64,000 nt of DNA. It comes from Desulfitibacter sp. BRH_c19 (GTDB lineage: Bacteria; Bacillota; DSM-16504; Desulfitibacterales; Desulfitibacteraceae). The notes beneath the pieces were generated by a model. That model was not told the origin of the DNA, made no database searches, and was given only the letters and a program-made list of their open reading frames with translations. The first letter of the stretch is position 1. Every line of letters starts with the position of its first letter. The stretch lies in NCBI GenBank assembly GCA_001515945.1, contig LOER01000038.1, positions 1 to 64,000 of the forward strand, in the 5' to 3' direction. Position numbers and translations under genes: made by a program. Positions 35,168 through 42,493 of the stretch are shown here, in pieces.

Positions 35168-35842
35168 GTGTTCTTATATAAACTTGGCAAACCGTTACCT
35201 CTTTTCATATTATCAATTTGTATCTTGTTATTAATCCTCTGGGGTTATCAGTCTTGGCAGTCGCAGAATCACGTATATTCCCAGGACATAGAGATGGTTG
35301 ATCCTATATACTCCCAGGAACAAAAAATTGAGGGAGTAGAAAGCTGTTTAAAACTCCCTGATATAGATTTTGATTCTTTGCAAAGGGGGCTGGTATTAAA
35401 TCTTCTTGGAAAAAGCTTTGCTGAGATAAAGGGAGTGCTGGGGGAGCCACATGAACAGGGGTACAGCAATTTGTATGGGCCACACAACTATGTGCTCTTT
35501 AACTTTAAAAACGGCCCCATTCTATTTAGTTCGCCGGAGAATATGAAGAAAAAATTAGCAGTCAGCATCATTCTAGGAGGAGAGCAAGAAATTTTGGGTG
35601 CAAGAGTGGGAATGACTTTCCTGGAAATAAAAAATATTTTAAGTATACCCGATTTCGGACCTGAACCTGGTCCAGACAATTTATGGTATATTACTTATTT
35701 TTATGGGGGGATGACAAACCAAATCCCAGAGGTCTTTTTAAGTTTTACTGCTGATGCGGTTAATAGTCCCACTCATGAAGCTTTTCTTAAATGGGAGCCT
35801 ATGGGTAATTGGGATGCAGAAGTAACCCTTCTAAGAAACTAA
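35168..35842 (+). CDS. Membrane-anchored extracytoplasmic protein, unknown
   Basis: 224 residues; an N-terminal membrane anchor (about 8-26, FILSICILLLILWGY) followed by an outside domain. The soluble part holds two similar units: LLGKSFAEIKGVLGEPHEQG and VGMTFLEIKNILSIPDFGPE, a BLIP/SmpA-like 'G-x-s-x-x-e-i-k-x-x-L-G-x-P' repeat pattern. GTG at 35168 follows AAGGAGAGG. First of a run of small membrane and surface genes; the function is unknown. Confidence 0.6.
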   Translation: MFLYKLGKPLPLFILSICILLLILWGYQSWQSQNHVYSQDIEMVDPIYSQEQKIEGVESCLKLPDIDFDSLQRGLVLNLLGKSFAEIKGVLGEPHEQGYSNLYGPHNYVLFNFKNGPILFSSPENMKKKLAVSIILGGEQEILGARVGMTFLEIKNILSIPDFGPEPGPDNLWYITYFYGGMTNQIPEVFLSFTADAVNSPTHEAFLKWEPMGNWDAEVTLLRN

Positions 35843-35895
35843 TATAAATATGATTGAAACATATTATGTGAAATTTAGTAACAGGGGTGATAAGT

Positions 35896-35964
35896 ATGTT
35901 TAGAATTATTGGAATAGTGGTCGTAATCTACATTATTTACCTAGTTGTTAGTAGAATTCTTTAA
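35896..35964 (+). CDS. 22-residue single-span membrane peptide
   Basis: MFRIIGIVVVIYIIYLVVSR plus IL: one hydrophobic helix with two Arg. AGGGGTGAT lies seven bases before the ATG. Too short for homology; a candidate small membrane protein. Confidence 0.4.
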   Translation: MFRIIGIVVVIYIIYLVVSRIL

Positions 35965-36060
35965 AAAGACTTTTATTCTTTGAACTAAGGTTCATCCACG
36001 GCATAATTGATCTATGAATGTGAATTTAGGTACAAGGAAAACATATGGAGGTGAATAACC

Positions 36061-36387
36061 ATTTTACGTTTAATCGTTCGCCTTATTATCTCGGCACTAG
36101 TGCTGCCAGTCTTTAGCTTCATACTACCAGGCTTTGCTATGGTGGGCTTTGGCACAGCGCTACTGGCAGCGGTTGTTATCACTATTTTGGGCTACGTCGT
36201 GGAAGCTATTATAGGTAAAGAAATATCCCCCCAGAGCAGAGGAGTCGTTGGGTTCATTGTGGCTGCAATCGTTATTTACGGGGCTCAGTTTTTTGTTACT
36301 GCCATGACTGTTTCTATCCTTGGCGCCGGCATAGCAGCCAGCTTTATAGGTATTGTGGATGCTCTTGTGCCAACGGAACTTCTCTAG
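36061..36387 (+). CDS. Small holin-like/YvlD-like membrane protein with non-standard ATT start
   Basis: About 109 residues with three to four membrane helices (ILRLIVRLIISALVL, FGTALLAAVVITILGYV, GFIVAAIVIYG, ILGAGIAASFIGIVDAL). Resembles phage-holin-4/YvlD-like proteins. A strong GGAGGTG site at 36047 is followed nine bases later by ATT at 36061; the first usual start codon is GTG at 36100, which has no ribosome site and would lose part of the first helix. The pseudogene at 32342 shows the same arrangement, supporting a real ATT start. Confidence 0.6.
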   Translation: MLRLIVRLIISALVLPVFSFILPGFAMVGFGTALLAAVVITILGYVVEAIIGKEISPQSRGVVGFIVAAIVIYGAQFFVTAMTVSILGAGIAASFIGIVDALVPTELL

Positions 36388-36461
36388 GATTGTTCCTTTT
36401 ATCCTGAACTCGACATAGTCAACAGCTTGTAGTTTTTAAATATGAATGGAGGAATGTAATA

Positions 36462-36614
36462 ATGAGTGATGAGATCGATAGAAAACCCGATGAAGAAGGT
36501 TTTGCGTGGGGCAAGGAAAAGGATATTGTCGCCCCAATCCAAGAAGGTGAGTCTGAGGAGCTCTTTAATGAGTCGCCCGTCAATACTGGACTGAGGGTCA
36601 CAATCAAAAGATAA
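36462..36614 (+). CDS. Small acidic protein, 50 aa
   Basis: Soluble, acidic (MSDEIDRKPDEEGFAWGKEK). Its leader, TTTTTAAATATGAATGGAGG then AATGTAATAATGA, is nearly the same as that of the YggT-like gene at 38707, and DRKPDEE echoes VRKPDEE there. It may be a decayed or diverged copy of that gene's start. Function unknown. Confidence 0.45.
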   Translation: MSDEIDRKPDEEGFAWGKEKDIVAPIQEGESEELFNESPVNTGLRVTIKR

Positions 36615-36791
36615 ACCTGCCCATGACATCAGTATAAAGTTTTGGAGTGGACTGCATAGTTATCTCTGATGATTACCTGGAGCATTCCACTAAGATTTAT
36701 TTTATGAAGAGAGAACTCATTAGAAGCAGCTCTGTGCTTTAGGAGTTAAGAAAAAGATAACATGAAAAAATCAAAAGGAGATTTGATAGTT

Positions 36792-38355
36792 ATGAAAACA
36801 TATAATAAAAAACTATTTATATCCATACTAATACCGTTACTTTTAATAATGACAATACCGTTAGCAGCAGGACAGAAAGACCCTGTGGAGCTTGGAACAG
36901 CCTCCAGTTTTAGCCGTTTTAGCTGGATCGACAATTACCAATACGGGAACGAGCGAAATTACAGGAGATGTTGGACTGCATCCAGGGACTGAGTTTACGG
37001 GGCAGGGAACCGCGACAGTATATGGGACGGTATACATGACTGATGCAGTTGCACTTCAAGCCAAAATTGACCTGGCAACCGCGTACAACGACACCGTGGG
37101 AAGAGCAACAGATGAAACTATTTCCGCTGACCTTGGTGGAAGAACCTTGACTCCCGGCGTTTACACATCTACTTCCAGTATGGCAATAACGGGCACTCTC
37201 ACGTTAGATGCCCAGAACGACCCCAATGCTGTCTTCATATTTAAGGTCGGATCCACACTCACCACAGCATCGGCCAGCGAGGTTAAACTCATTAACGGTG
37301 CTCAGTCCTGCCTAATCTTTTGGCAGATGGGAAGTTCCGCAACCTTAGGAACAGATTCTGATTTTGCGGGAAGCATCTTAGCGTCAGAATCTATCACAGC
37401 CACTACCGGTGCGAAGATCCAAGGACAGTTGCTGGCACTAACTGGTGCGGTCACGCTAGATAGCAATATCATTACAAATATTTGTGTGACTACACCTGCC
37501 CAACCAATAAAAATAACCAAAACCGTTGACTCTGATGAGGCTTATGCAGGTGATACAGTAACCTACAACTATTTAGTTGAAAACAATGGTGACATGGAGC
37601 TCAGGATAGAGCTTGAAGATAACAAACTGGGCATGATTGTTGAGTTCGATGATGAGATAGTAATTGCAGCTGGAGAAAACGAAACGTTTACTGCAACTTA
37701 TACTGCTCAATCTGATGATATTGGCACAACTATCGTAAATATTGCTGTTGTCAAAGGATGGTTTAATGAAGACCTAGAAGCCTATGTTTCTGCCATGGAC
37801 GATGCATCAATAAGCGTGGTTCGTCGTTCATCAGGCGGTGGCGGCGGTGGAACCACCAGCAACCCTCAAATAAGTATTATCAAGACTGCCAGTCTTAATA
37901 GTGCTAAAGTGGGTGATGAGATAATTTATACCTTTACTGTCAGGAATACTGGAAACGTTTCTTTGTTATATGTAAAGGTAGAAGATAATAAATTAGGATT
38001 AATAAGTATGGGTTCGAGTACTCTAGATGTAGATGAACAGGCAACCGGCACTAAATCCTATGTGGTTCAATCTCAGGATGAAGGAACTACCATAGTCAAT
38101 ATTGCCACTGCATCTGGAACATATGGAACAAGTACTGTATTGGACACTAGTAATGCTAGCGTTGTTGTTGTAGCAGAAGAGATAGAAGTTACACCTACAC
38201 CTACACCTACACCTACACCTCCTATAGAAACTGAGCCAGAACCTGAGCTACCCAAAACAGGTGGGGCTGGTCTGCTGCTGGCAATTAGTGGAGTTGCTAT
38301 CGCCCTGACTGGTGGCATGTTTCTTAAAGGCTATGGCAGGAGAGAAGAAGACTAA
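36792..38355 (+). pseudogene. LPXTG-anchored DUF3494 (ice-binding-like) surface protein with frameshift
   Basis: Signal peptide (MKTYNKKLFISILIPLLLIM, then TIPLAAG), DUF3494 domain (STITNTGTSEITGDVGLHPG through TGAVTLDSNIITNICV), two DUF11-like repeats (each with TxVNIA and DNKLG), a Gly6 hinge, a Pro/Thr tract, and an LPKTG sorting signal with membrane helix and RREED tail. One extra base near 36909 (TTTTAGCCG where TTTTGCCG is expected) separates the signal peptide from the domain, so the gene is broken unless there is a sequencing error or recoding. The rest is open and intact. Confidence 0.8.
38191..38220 (+). repeat. Hexanucleotide tandem repeat (ACACCT)5
   Basis: Five perfect ACACCT units encoding the Thr-Pro wall-spanning linker. 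Slippage would change linker length by two residues per unit without a frameshift. Confidence 0.85.
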
Positions 38356-38484
38356 AGTTTAATTTGAGAAAAAACAAGTCAAGCTCAGCAAAAATGGGCT
38401 TGACTATCTATAGCACTAAATTTTACAATATGCAACGCTTGCTGAAATAATCATAATTTAGAGTAGAGAAAGCGATGATGAAAC

Positions 38485-38628
38485 ATGATTAGGACGATTG
38501 CGATAATTCTCATAATTTTATGGCTTCTAGGAATAGTTAGTTCGAATACTATGGGAGGGTTTATCCATATCCTTCTCGTAATTGCTATTGTTGTAATTTT
38601 GCTAAATATCATTGGTGGCAGGCGTTAA
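38485..38628 (+). CDS. lmo0937-family small membrane protein
   Basis: 47 residues: two hydrophobic helices (TIAIILIILWLLGIV and IHILLVIAIVVILLNII) separated by SSNTMGGF, ending GGRR. This is the lmo0937/DUF5670 pattern, often stress-inducible in Firmicutes. Sits in the surface/stress group between the LPXTG gene and the YggT-like gene. Confidence 0.7.
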   Translation: MIRTIAIILIILWLLGIVSSNTMGGFIHILLVIAIVVILLNIIGGRR

Positions 38629-38706
38629 TAAGTATAATTGAATCCCACTTAAAAGCTTAAATTTTGTAACAGCTTATGGTTTTTAAAAAGATGGAGGAAT
38701 GTAATA

Positions 38707-39078
38707 ATGACAGAACAAATTGTTAAACAACTAGATAATGTAATAATAACTGAAGAAATCGTTAGAAAACCAGATGAGGAAAGGTTTAAAGCAAGAAGAG
38801 TAGTTTACTATATTGTAGGTGTTTTAGAGACTTTGCTTGCGTTTCGTTTGGTATTTAAAATTTTGGGGGCGAATCCAGATAGTGGTTTCGTATCTTTCAT
38901 TTATTCAATATCACAGGTGTTTTTAATTCCGTTTAGCACTATTTTTAGGTCTGCAGCAACTGAGGGGATTGAAACACAGGCAGTTTTAGAGCCTAGTACA
39001 ATTATAGCAATGATTGTTTATGCTGTGATTGCTTGGGGGATTGTTAAATTATTTATTGTTGTGAGAGAACATGACTAG
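38707..39078 (+). CDS. YggT-family membrane protein
   Basis: 123 residues: soluble N-terminal tail (about 1-35, acidic and basic) then two or three membrane helices (VVYYIVGVLETLLAFRLVFK, FIYSISQVFLIPFSTIF, IIAMIVYAVIAWGIVKLFI) with the LLAFRLVFKxLGAN pattern of YggT-like proteins. GGAGG precedes the ATG. Members influence envelope or ion homeostasis; the exact role is unknown. Confidence 0.7.
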   Translation: MTEQIVKQLDNVIITEEIVRKPDEERFKARRVVYYIVGVLETLLAFRLVFKILGANPDSGFVSFIYSISQVFLIPFSTIFRSAATEGIETQAVLEPSTIIAMIVYAVIAWGIVKLFIVVREHD

Positions 39079-39167
39079 GATCATAGCAAACTCATTGGCA
39101 AGAAATATTTCTCGTGATGAAGTCATTAATGAAGTTGGTTTTTAAATTACAAGGAGGGGAACCAATT

Positions 39168-39302
39168 GTGGTACAGGCAAAAAGTCCATTAATGGAGATA
39201 ACTATGCAAAAAAGGAAAATGAAACTTTTAAAAACAATTGCTCCAAGTATTGTGCTGTATTGCTACCTTCTAGCAATATTGCTTTGGTGCATATGGGTTT
39301 AA
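39168..39302 (+). CDS. 44-residue membrane peptide
   Basis: GTG start nine bases after a strong AAGGAGGGG site. A basic N-terminal half (QKRKMKLLK) is followed by one membrane helix (IVLYCYLLAILLWCIWV) that runs to the stop. No family recognised. The next 60 bases hold no gene and lead into the second tRNA-end/IS relic. Confidence 0.45.
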   Translation: MVQAKSPLMEITMQKRKMKLLKTIAPSIVLYCYLLAILLWCIWV

Positions 39303-39369
39303 CACCCCAACAAATACACCGATACGCTAAACCTCCTCAAAAATGTCATAATAGTCATTGTTCGTAAAT

Positions 39370-39582
39370 TCAAGTACTGTCTCCCGCACCATAATTTGTC
39401 TGAAAACCCGCAAAGATGCGGGTTTTGGTATATCTATAAGAGATTTTCATTCTAAAAATTTGTAGTTTTGGCAAAACCGCATTTAAAAAAGGCAATTAAG
39501 CCCTGATTGCTGCCAGCAGTTTCTTAGTGCCAACCATATTGATAGCTCGTTTCAAATTATAAGCAAGAAAACTAAGCCCCAG
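39370..39582 (-). mobile_element. tRNA 3'-end, terminator and transposase relic, copy 2
   Basis: A broken tRNA 3' end (TTCAAGTACTGTCTCCCGCACCA) is followed by the AAAACCCG/GCGGGTTTT terminator and the same transposase C-terminal remnant as at 26.5 kb, ending abruptly in AAGCCCCAG. Same orientation as copy 1. Confidence 0.65.
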
Positions 39583-39677
39583 TGCAAAAAGAGAAGTAAT
39601 GGAACTTAATTGAAAAGTAGCAAACTAGGGCATAATTATGGTATGATTGGCTCATACGAATAAAGGAGATGATAATT

Positions 39678-39938
39678 ATGCCTCAGATTATTCCAATTAG
39701 GGACTTGAAAAAAACTAGTGAGCTTTCGGAAATGTGCCGAAAAGCGAAAGAACCTGTGTTTATAACTAAAAATGGCTATGGTGATATGGTTATCATGAGT
39801 ATGGAAACCTACGAGAAAACTATGTTAATGAATGATATTTATAGAAAATTAGATGCAGCTGAACAATCTATTGCTAGAGGTGAAGTAATGGATGGCTTTG
39901 ATTCTTTAAGAAAAACTAGAGAAAAATATGACTTATAA
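39678..39938 (+). CDS. Phd/YefM-family antitoxin
   Basis: 86 residues: N-terminal DNA-binding fold (IIPIRDLKKTSELSEMCRKA, EPVFITKNGYGDMVIMSMET) and a C-terminal toxin-binding helix region (LRKTREKYDL). AAGGAG precedes the ATG at 39678. Overlaps the toxin gene by 11 bases. It would bind and silence the toxin and repress its own promoter. Its place right after the tRNA-end repeat suggests arrival with mobile DNA. Confidence 0.88.
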   Translation: MPQIIPIRDLKKTSELSEMCRKAKEPVFITKNGYGDMVIMSMETYEKTMLMNDIYRKLDAAEQSIARGEVMDGFDSLRKTREKYDL

Positions 39939-40239
39939 GCTTATTGTTTCAAAAGAGGCTCACAAGGACATTGATAATATAGTTCATTACATTGCTGTAG
40001 AACTTGTTAATCCGACAGCAGCGACAAGTTTTATTGAAGATGTAGAAAAAAGCTACTACGCTGTTGTTCATAACCCACGCATGTATAGCTTATGCAAAGA
40101 TGTCAGTCTCAGCAGACAAGGATATAGAAAAATAGCTATCAAAAATTATCTTATATTATACCGTATTGACGATGAAGCAAAGACTGTTTTTATTGTGAGA
40201 ATAATTTATGGTGGGAGAAACTATGCTGAGTTAATCTGA
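39928..40239 (+). CDS. RelE/ParE-family toxin
   Basis: 103 residues with the RelE/ParE fold: EAHKDIDNIVHYIAVEL helix, NPRMYSLC loop and strands YRKIAIKNYLILYRID and VFIVRIIYGGRNY. Second gene of a type II toxin-antitoxin pair. RelE (mRNA) versus ParE (gyrase) action cannot be told from the sequence. A strong terminator follows. Confidence 0.88.
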   Translation: MTYKLIVSKEAHKDIDNIVHYIAVELVNPTAATSFIEDVEKSYYAVVHNPRMYSLCKDVSLSRQGYRKIAIKNYLILYRIDDEAKTVFIVRIIYGGRNYAELI

Positions 40240-40248
40240 AAAAATTTA

Positions 40249-40292
40249 AAAATGCACACCCTGGTGCAAATTTGAATAAGGGTGTGCATTTT
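40249..40292 (+). terminator. Intrinsic terminator of the toxin-antitoxin operon
   Basis: AAAATGCACACCC/GGGTGTGCATTTT, a 13-bp perfect stem with an 18-nt loop. Confidence 0.8.
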
Positions 40293-40365
40293 ACATCTCA
40301 ACATATTCATAAGGCATTGTGAACAGTTAGTTGTTTTTGATTAGCCCAATTATTTTGCAAGCTGC

Positions 40366-41169
40366 TTATTCCAAATTAAGTCGCTTACTTAAAATGAAAT
40401 TTGTTATTGCGTAGTAAGCTGCACATAGGATTACTTCAATAATAATTCCATAAGCAATTGCTATTTGAATTAATCCATGCATGCCAACGAAATCATTGGA
40501 AGAGACATGTTGATTATTGAAAAGATAGTCTGTTCCAGGGGCCAGGCTGATGATTGTCAAAAGAATCTGTGAAAGAGTACTTAGGGCAATGAAGGCTCCG
40601 AAGGAGGCCAGTATTTTATGTTTACAGAAAAGGTGCCCAATGGAAATCGACGCATATACTATCAAAATGACTGCAGCTAAGCCTATAAGAATTGCTATGA
40701 TAAACTCAAAAGTCAAAATGTATGTTGAGATTCCCAATTGTTCAATCACTTGGTAATAAAAAGTTGTCAATTGCCCAGTAAGTGTAGTTATGTCTCCTTT
40801 TTCAAGAGCAATAATAAGGATTGAAATTAAGGCGGTTATTCCACTAGTCACTATCCAAAGCATAGAAATAAGGAGTTTACTTGCAATATGTTTCCAAGGT
40901 TTTACTGGTAGTGTATGCATCAAATAGCCTTCATCCGAAAGCAGATTTTTAGAAAAACGTTGAACCATCATAACAAAGGTCATTACAAACATTCCCACCA
41001 TAATAATGACGTAGATGGCCATGCTGATGACTGCGGGGGCAGCCCATTTCTCGGGACCAATAGTAGAAATGATTTTAGTAATTCCTGCGAACATCAGTAA
41101 AGCTAGGAATAGTGGTACAAATATTCTCCCAGTCGCTTTTAGCTCGTACTTTAAAAGTTTGCTTAACAT
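40366..41169 (-). CDS. ABC-2-type transporter permease (YtrC-like)
   Basis: 267 residues with six predicted helices, beginning LLKYELKATGRIFVPLFLALL; further helices include IVTSGITALISILIIAL and FIIAILIGLAAVILIVYAS. Partner of the ATPase just upstream (7-base overlap), forming an exporter under the GntR/YtrA-type regulator. Such systems in Bacillus respond to cell-wall antibiotics; the substrate here is unknown. Confidence 0.82.
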   Translation of the reverse strand: MLSKLLKYELKATGRIFVPLFLALLMFAGITKIISTIGPEKWAAPAVISMAIYVIIMVGMFVMTFVMMVQRFSKNLLSDEGYLMHTLPVKPWKHIASKLLISMLWIVTSGITALISILIIALEKGDITTLTGQLTTFYYQVIEQLGISTYILTFEFIIAILIGLAAVILIVYASISIGHLFCKHKILASFGAFIALSTLSQILLTIISLAPGTDYLFNNQHVSSNDFVGMHGLIQIAIAYGIIIEVILCAAYYAITNFILSKRLNLE

Positions 41170-41861
41170 TTGAAGACCTCCCTGAATAAAGCATTGACCG
41201 ATTTACCCTTTTCATCCCGGATATCATCTACAGAAGAATTTAAGACTATTTTACCTTGATTTATAAAAACTACATAATCCAATATATTTTCTATGTCTGA
41301 AATGAGATGGGTAGAAATAATTACTGTTGAGTTTTCATTATAATTGCTAAGAATAGTCTTAAGAATATAATCTCTTGCCGCTGGGTCTACTCCACCTATA
41401 GGCTCATCCAAAAGATAAAGCTCAGCTTCACGGCTCATGACAAGAATTAATTGTACTTTTTCCTTTGTACCTTTGGACATGGTTTTTAGTCTGTCACTAG
41501 AGTTGATATTTAAACTTTTCAGCATTTCGTAAGCTTTAGACGAATTAAAATTAGCATAGAAATCCGAAAACAAATCAATGATTTGATTTACCCGCATCCA
41601 ATCATTCAAATAGGTCTTTTCCGGGAGGTAGGATACAATTTCCTTAGTTTCAATGCCTGGGGTGTTGCCTCCAATGAGAATTTTTCCACTAGTAGGGGTT
41701 AAAAGTTCGTTTGCAAGCTTAATTAGAGTACTTTTCCCGCTACCATTAGGTCCCAAAAGCCCTACAATCTGGCCCCGTTCTATATCTAGACTTACATCTG
41801 ATACGGCTACTTTACTTCCGAATTTTTTTGTAAGTCCTTCGCATTCTAAAATACCAGTCAT
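41163..41861 (-). CDS. ABC transporter ATP-binding protein (YtrB-like)
   Basis: 232 residues: Walker A GPNGSGKSTLI, a signature that reads MSKGTKEK rather than the usual LSGGQ, Walker B LYLLDEPIGGVD and the switch His in ISTHLISD. It powers the permease at 40366. It overlaps the end of the regulator gene by four bases, so the three genes form one operon. Confidence 0.9.
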   Translation of the reverse strand: MTGILECEGLTKKFGSKVAVSDVSLDIERGQIVGLLGPNGSGKSTLIKLANELLTPTSGKILIGGNTPGIETKEIVSYLPEKTYLNDWMRVNQIIDLFSDFYANFNSSKAYEMLKSLNINSSDRLKTMSKGTKEKVQLILVMSREAELYLLDEPIGGVDPAARDYILKTILSNYNENSTVIISTHLISDIENILDYVVFINQGKIVLNSSVDDIRDEKGKSVNALFREVFKC

Positions 41862-42229
41862 TTCTTCATCTCCTTTATCATCTTATTAATAATGGTTAAT
41901 ATCTCATTTTGTTTAAAGCCCATTAACTGCATTTTTTCCAGGAACTCCAAGATTTGTTCCTTAGCCAATTTTGCTTTTGCCATTTCAACCATATGTGCAT
42001 CCTCCGTAATTGACCGACCGCTTGTGCGATGTGTAATGATGAGACCATCCTCCTCCAATTTCACTAGAGCTCTCTGCATAGTATTGGGATTAACTGCGGC
42101 CTCTTGAGCCAGGTCCCGTACCGAAGGCAGTTTGGTGCCTAGTGGATAAACACCGGAAAAAATCATCAGCTCAATTTGTTCAATCAGCTGGGTGTAAATA
42201 GGTCTGTCAGATTTCAATTCCCATGACAT
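41858..42229 (-). CDS. GntR-family regulator, YtrA type
   Basis: 123 residues: N-terminal winged HTH (RPIYTQLIEQIELMIFSG, LPSVRDLAQEAAVNPNTMQR) and only a short helical C-terminus (LAKEQILEFLEKMQLMGFK), as in YtrA-type regulators that repress their own ABC exporter operons. ATG at 42229 follows GGGGTGAT. The long palindrome at 42243-42278 over its promoter is the likely operator. Confidence 0.88.
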   Translation of the reverse strand: MSWELKSDRPIYTQLIEQIELMIFSGVYPLGTKLPSVRDLAQEAAVNPNTMQRALVKLEEDGLIITHRTSGRSITEDAHMVEMAKAKLAKEQILEFLEKMQLMGFKQNEILTIINKMIKEMKK

Positions 42230-42242
42230 GATATCACCCCGT

Positions 42243-42298
42243 TGTATTATTGTATTAAACACTTAATACAATAATACACTATTTTTAGTTATTGTCAA
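42243..42298 (-). promoter_or_regulatory. Promoter and 16-bp perfect palindromic operator of the ytr-like operon
   Basis: TGTATTATTGTATTAA and its exact reverse complement, four bases apart, span 42243-42278. On the minus strand TTGACA (42298-42293) and TATTAT (42276-42271), 16 bases apart, form the promoter; the operator covers the -10 box and the start site. Confidence 0.8.
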
Positions 42299-42493
42299 TA
42301 GGAGATTTAAATTTGTTTTTAATAAGCGGTATCCGTGCATAATGCAAGACTGAAGGTGAAGAATTTCTGTTTATATGCAGGAATTCTCTCATAATAACAC
42401 GAAATAAATTAAATTAACTTTGCTTAACCTTATTAGAACGGTAAAAAGTTTGAATGACGGTCTCAAAAATTCCATGTTGAAGGAAAATTATTG

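Noticed and set aside
35023-35208. Minus-strand 61-codon ORF upstream of the extracytoplasmic protein
   Set aside because: Overlaps the start of the real gene on the other strand and has no ribosome site; its C-terminus looks protein-like but no family is recognised.
38191-38220. ACACCT repeats as a possible CRISPR-like array
   Set aside because: Units are contiguous without spacers and encode a Thr-Pro linker in frame. No CRISPR array is seen anywhere in the window.
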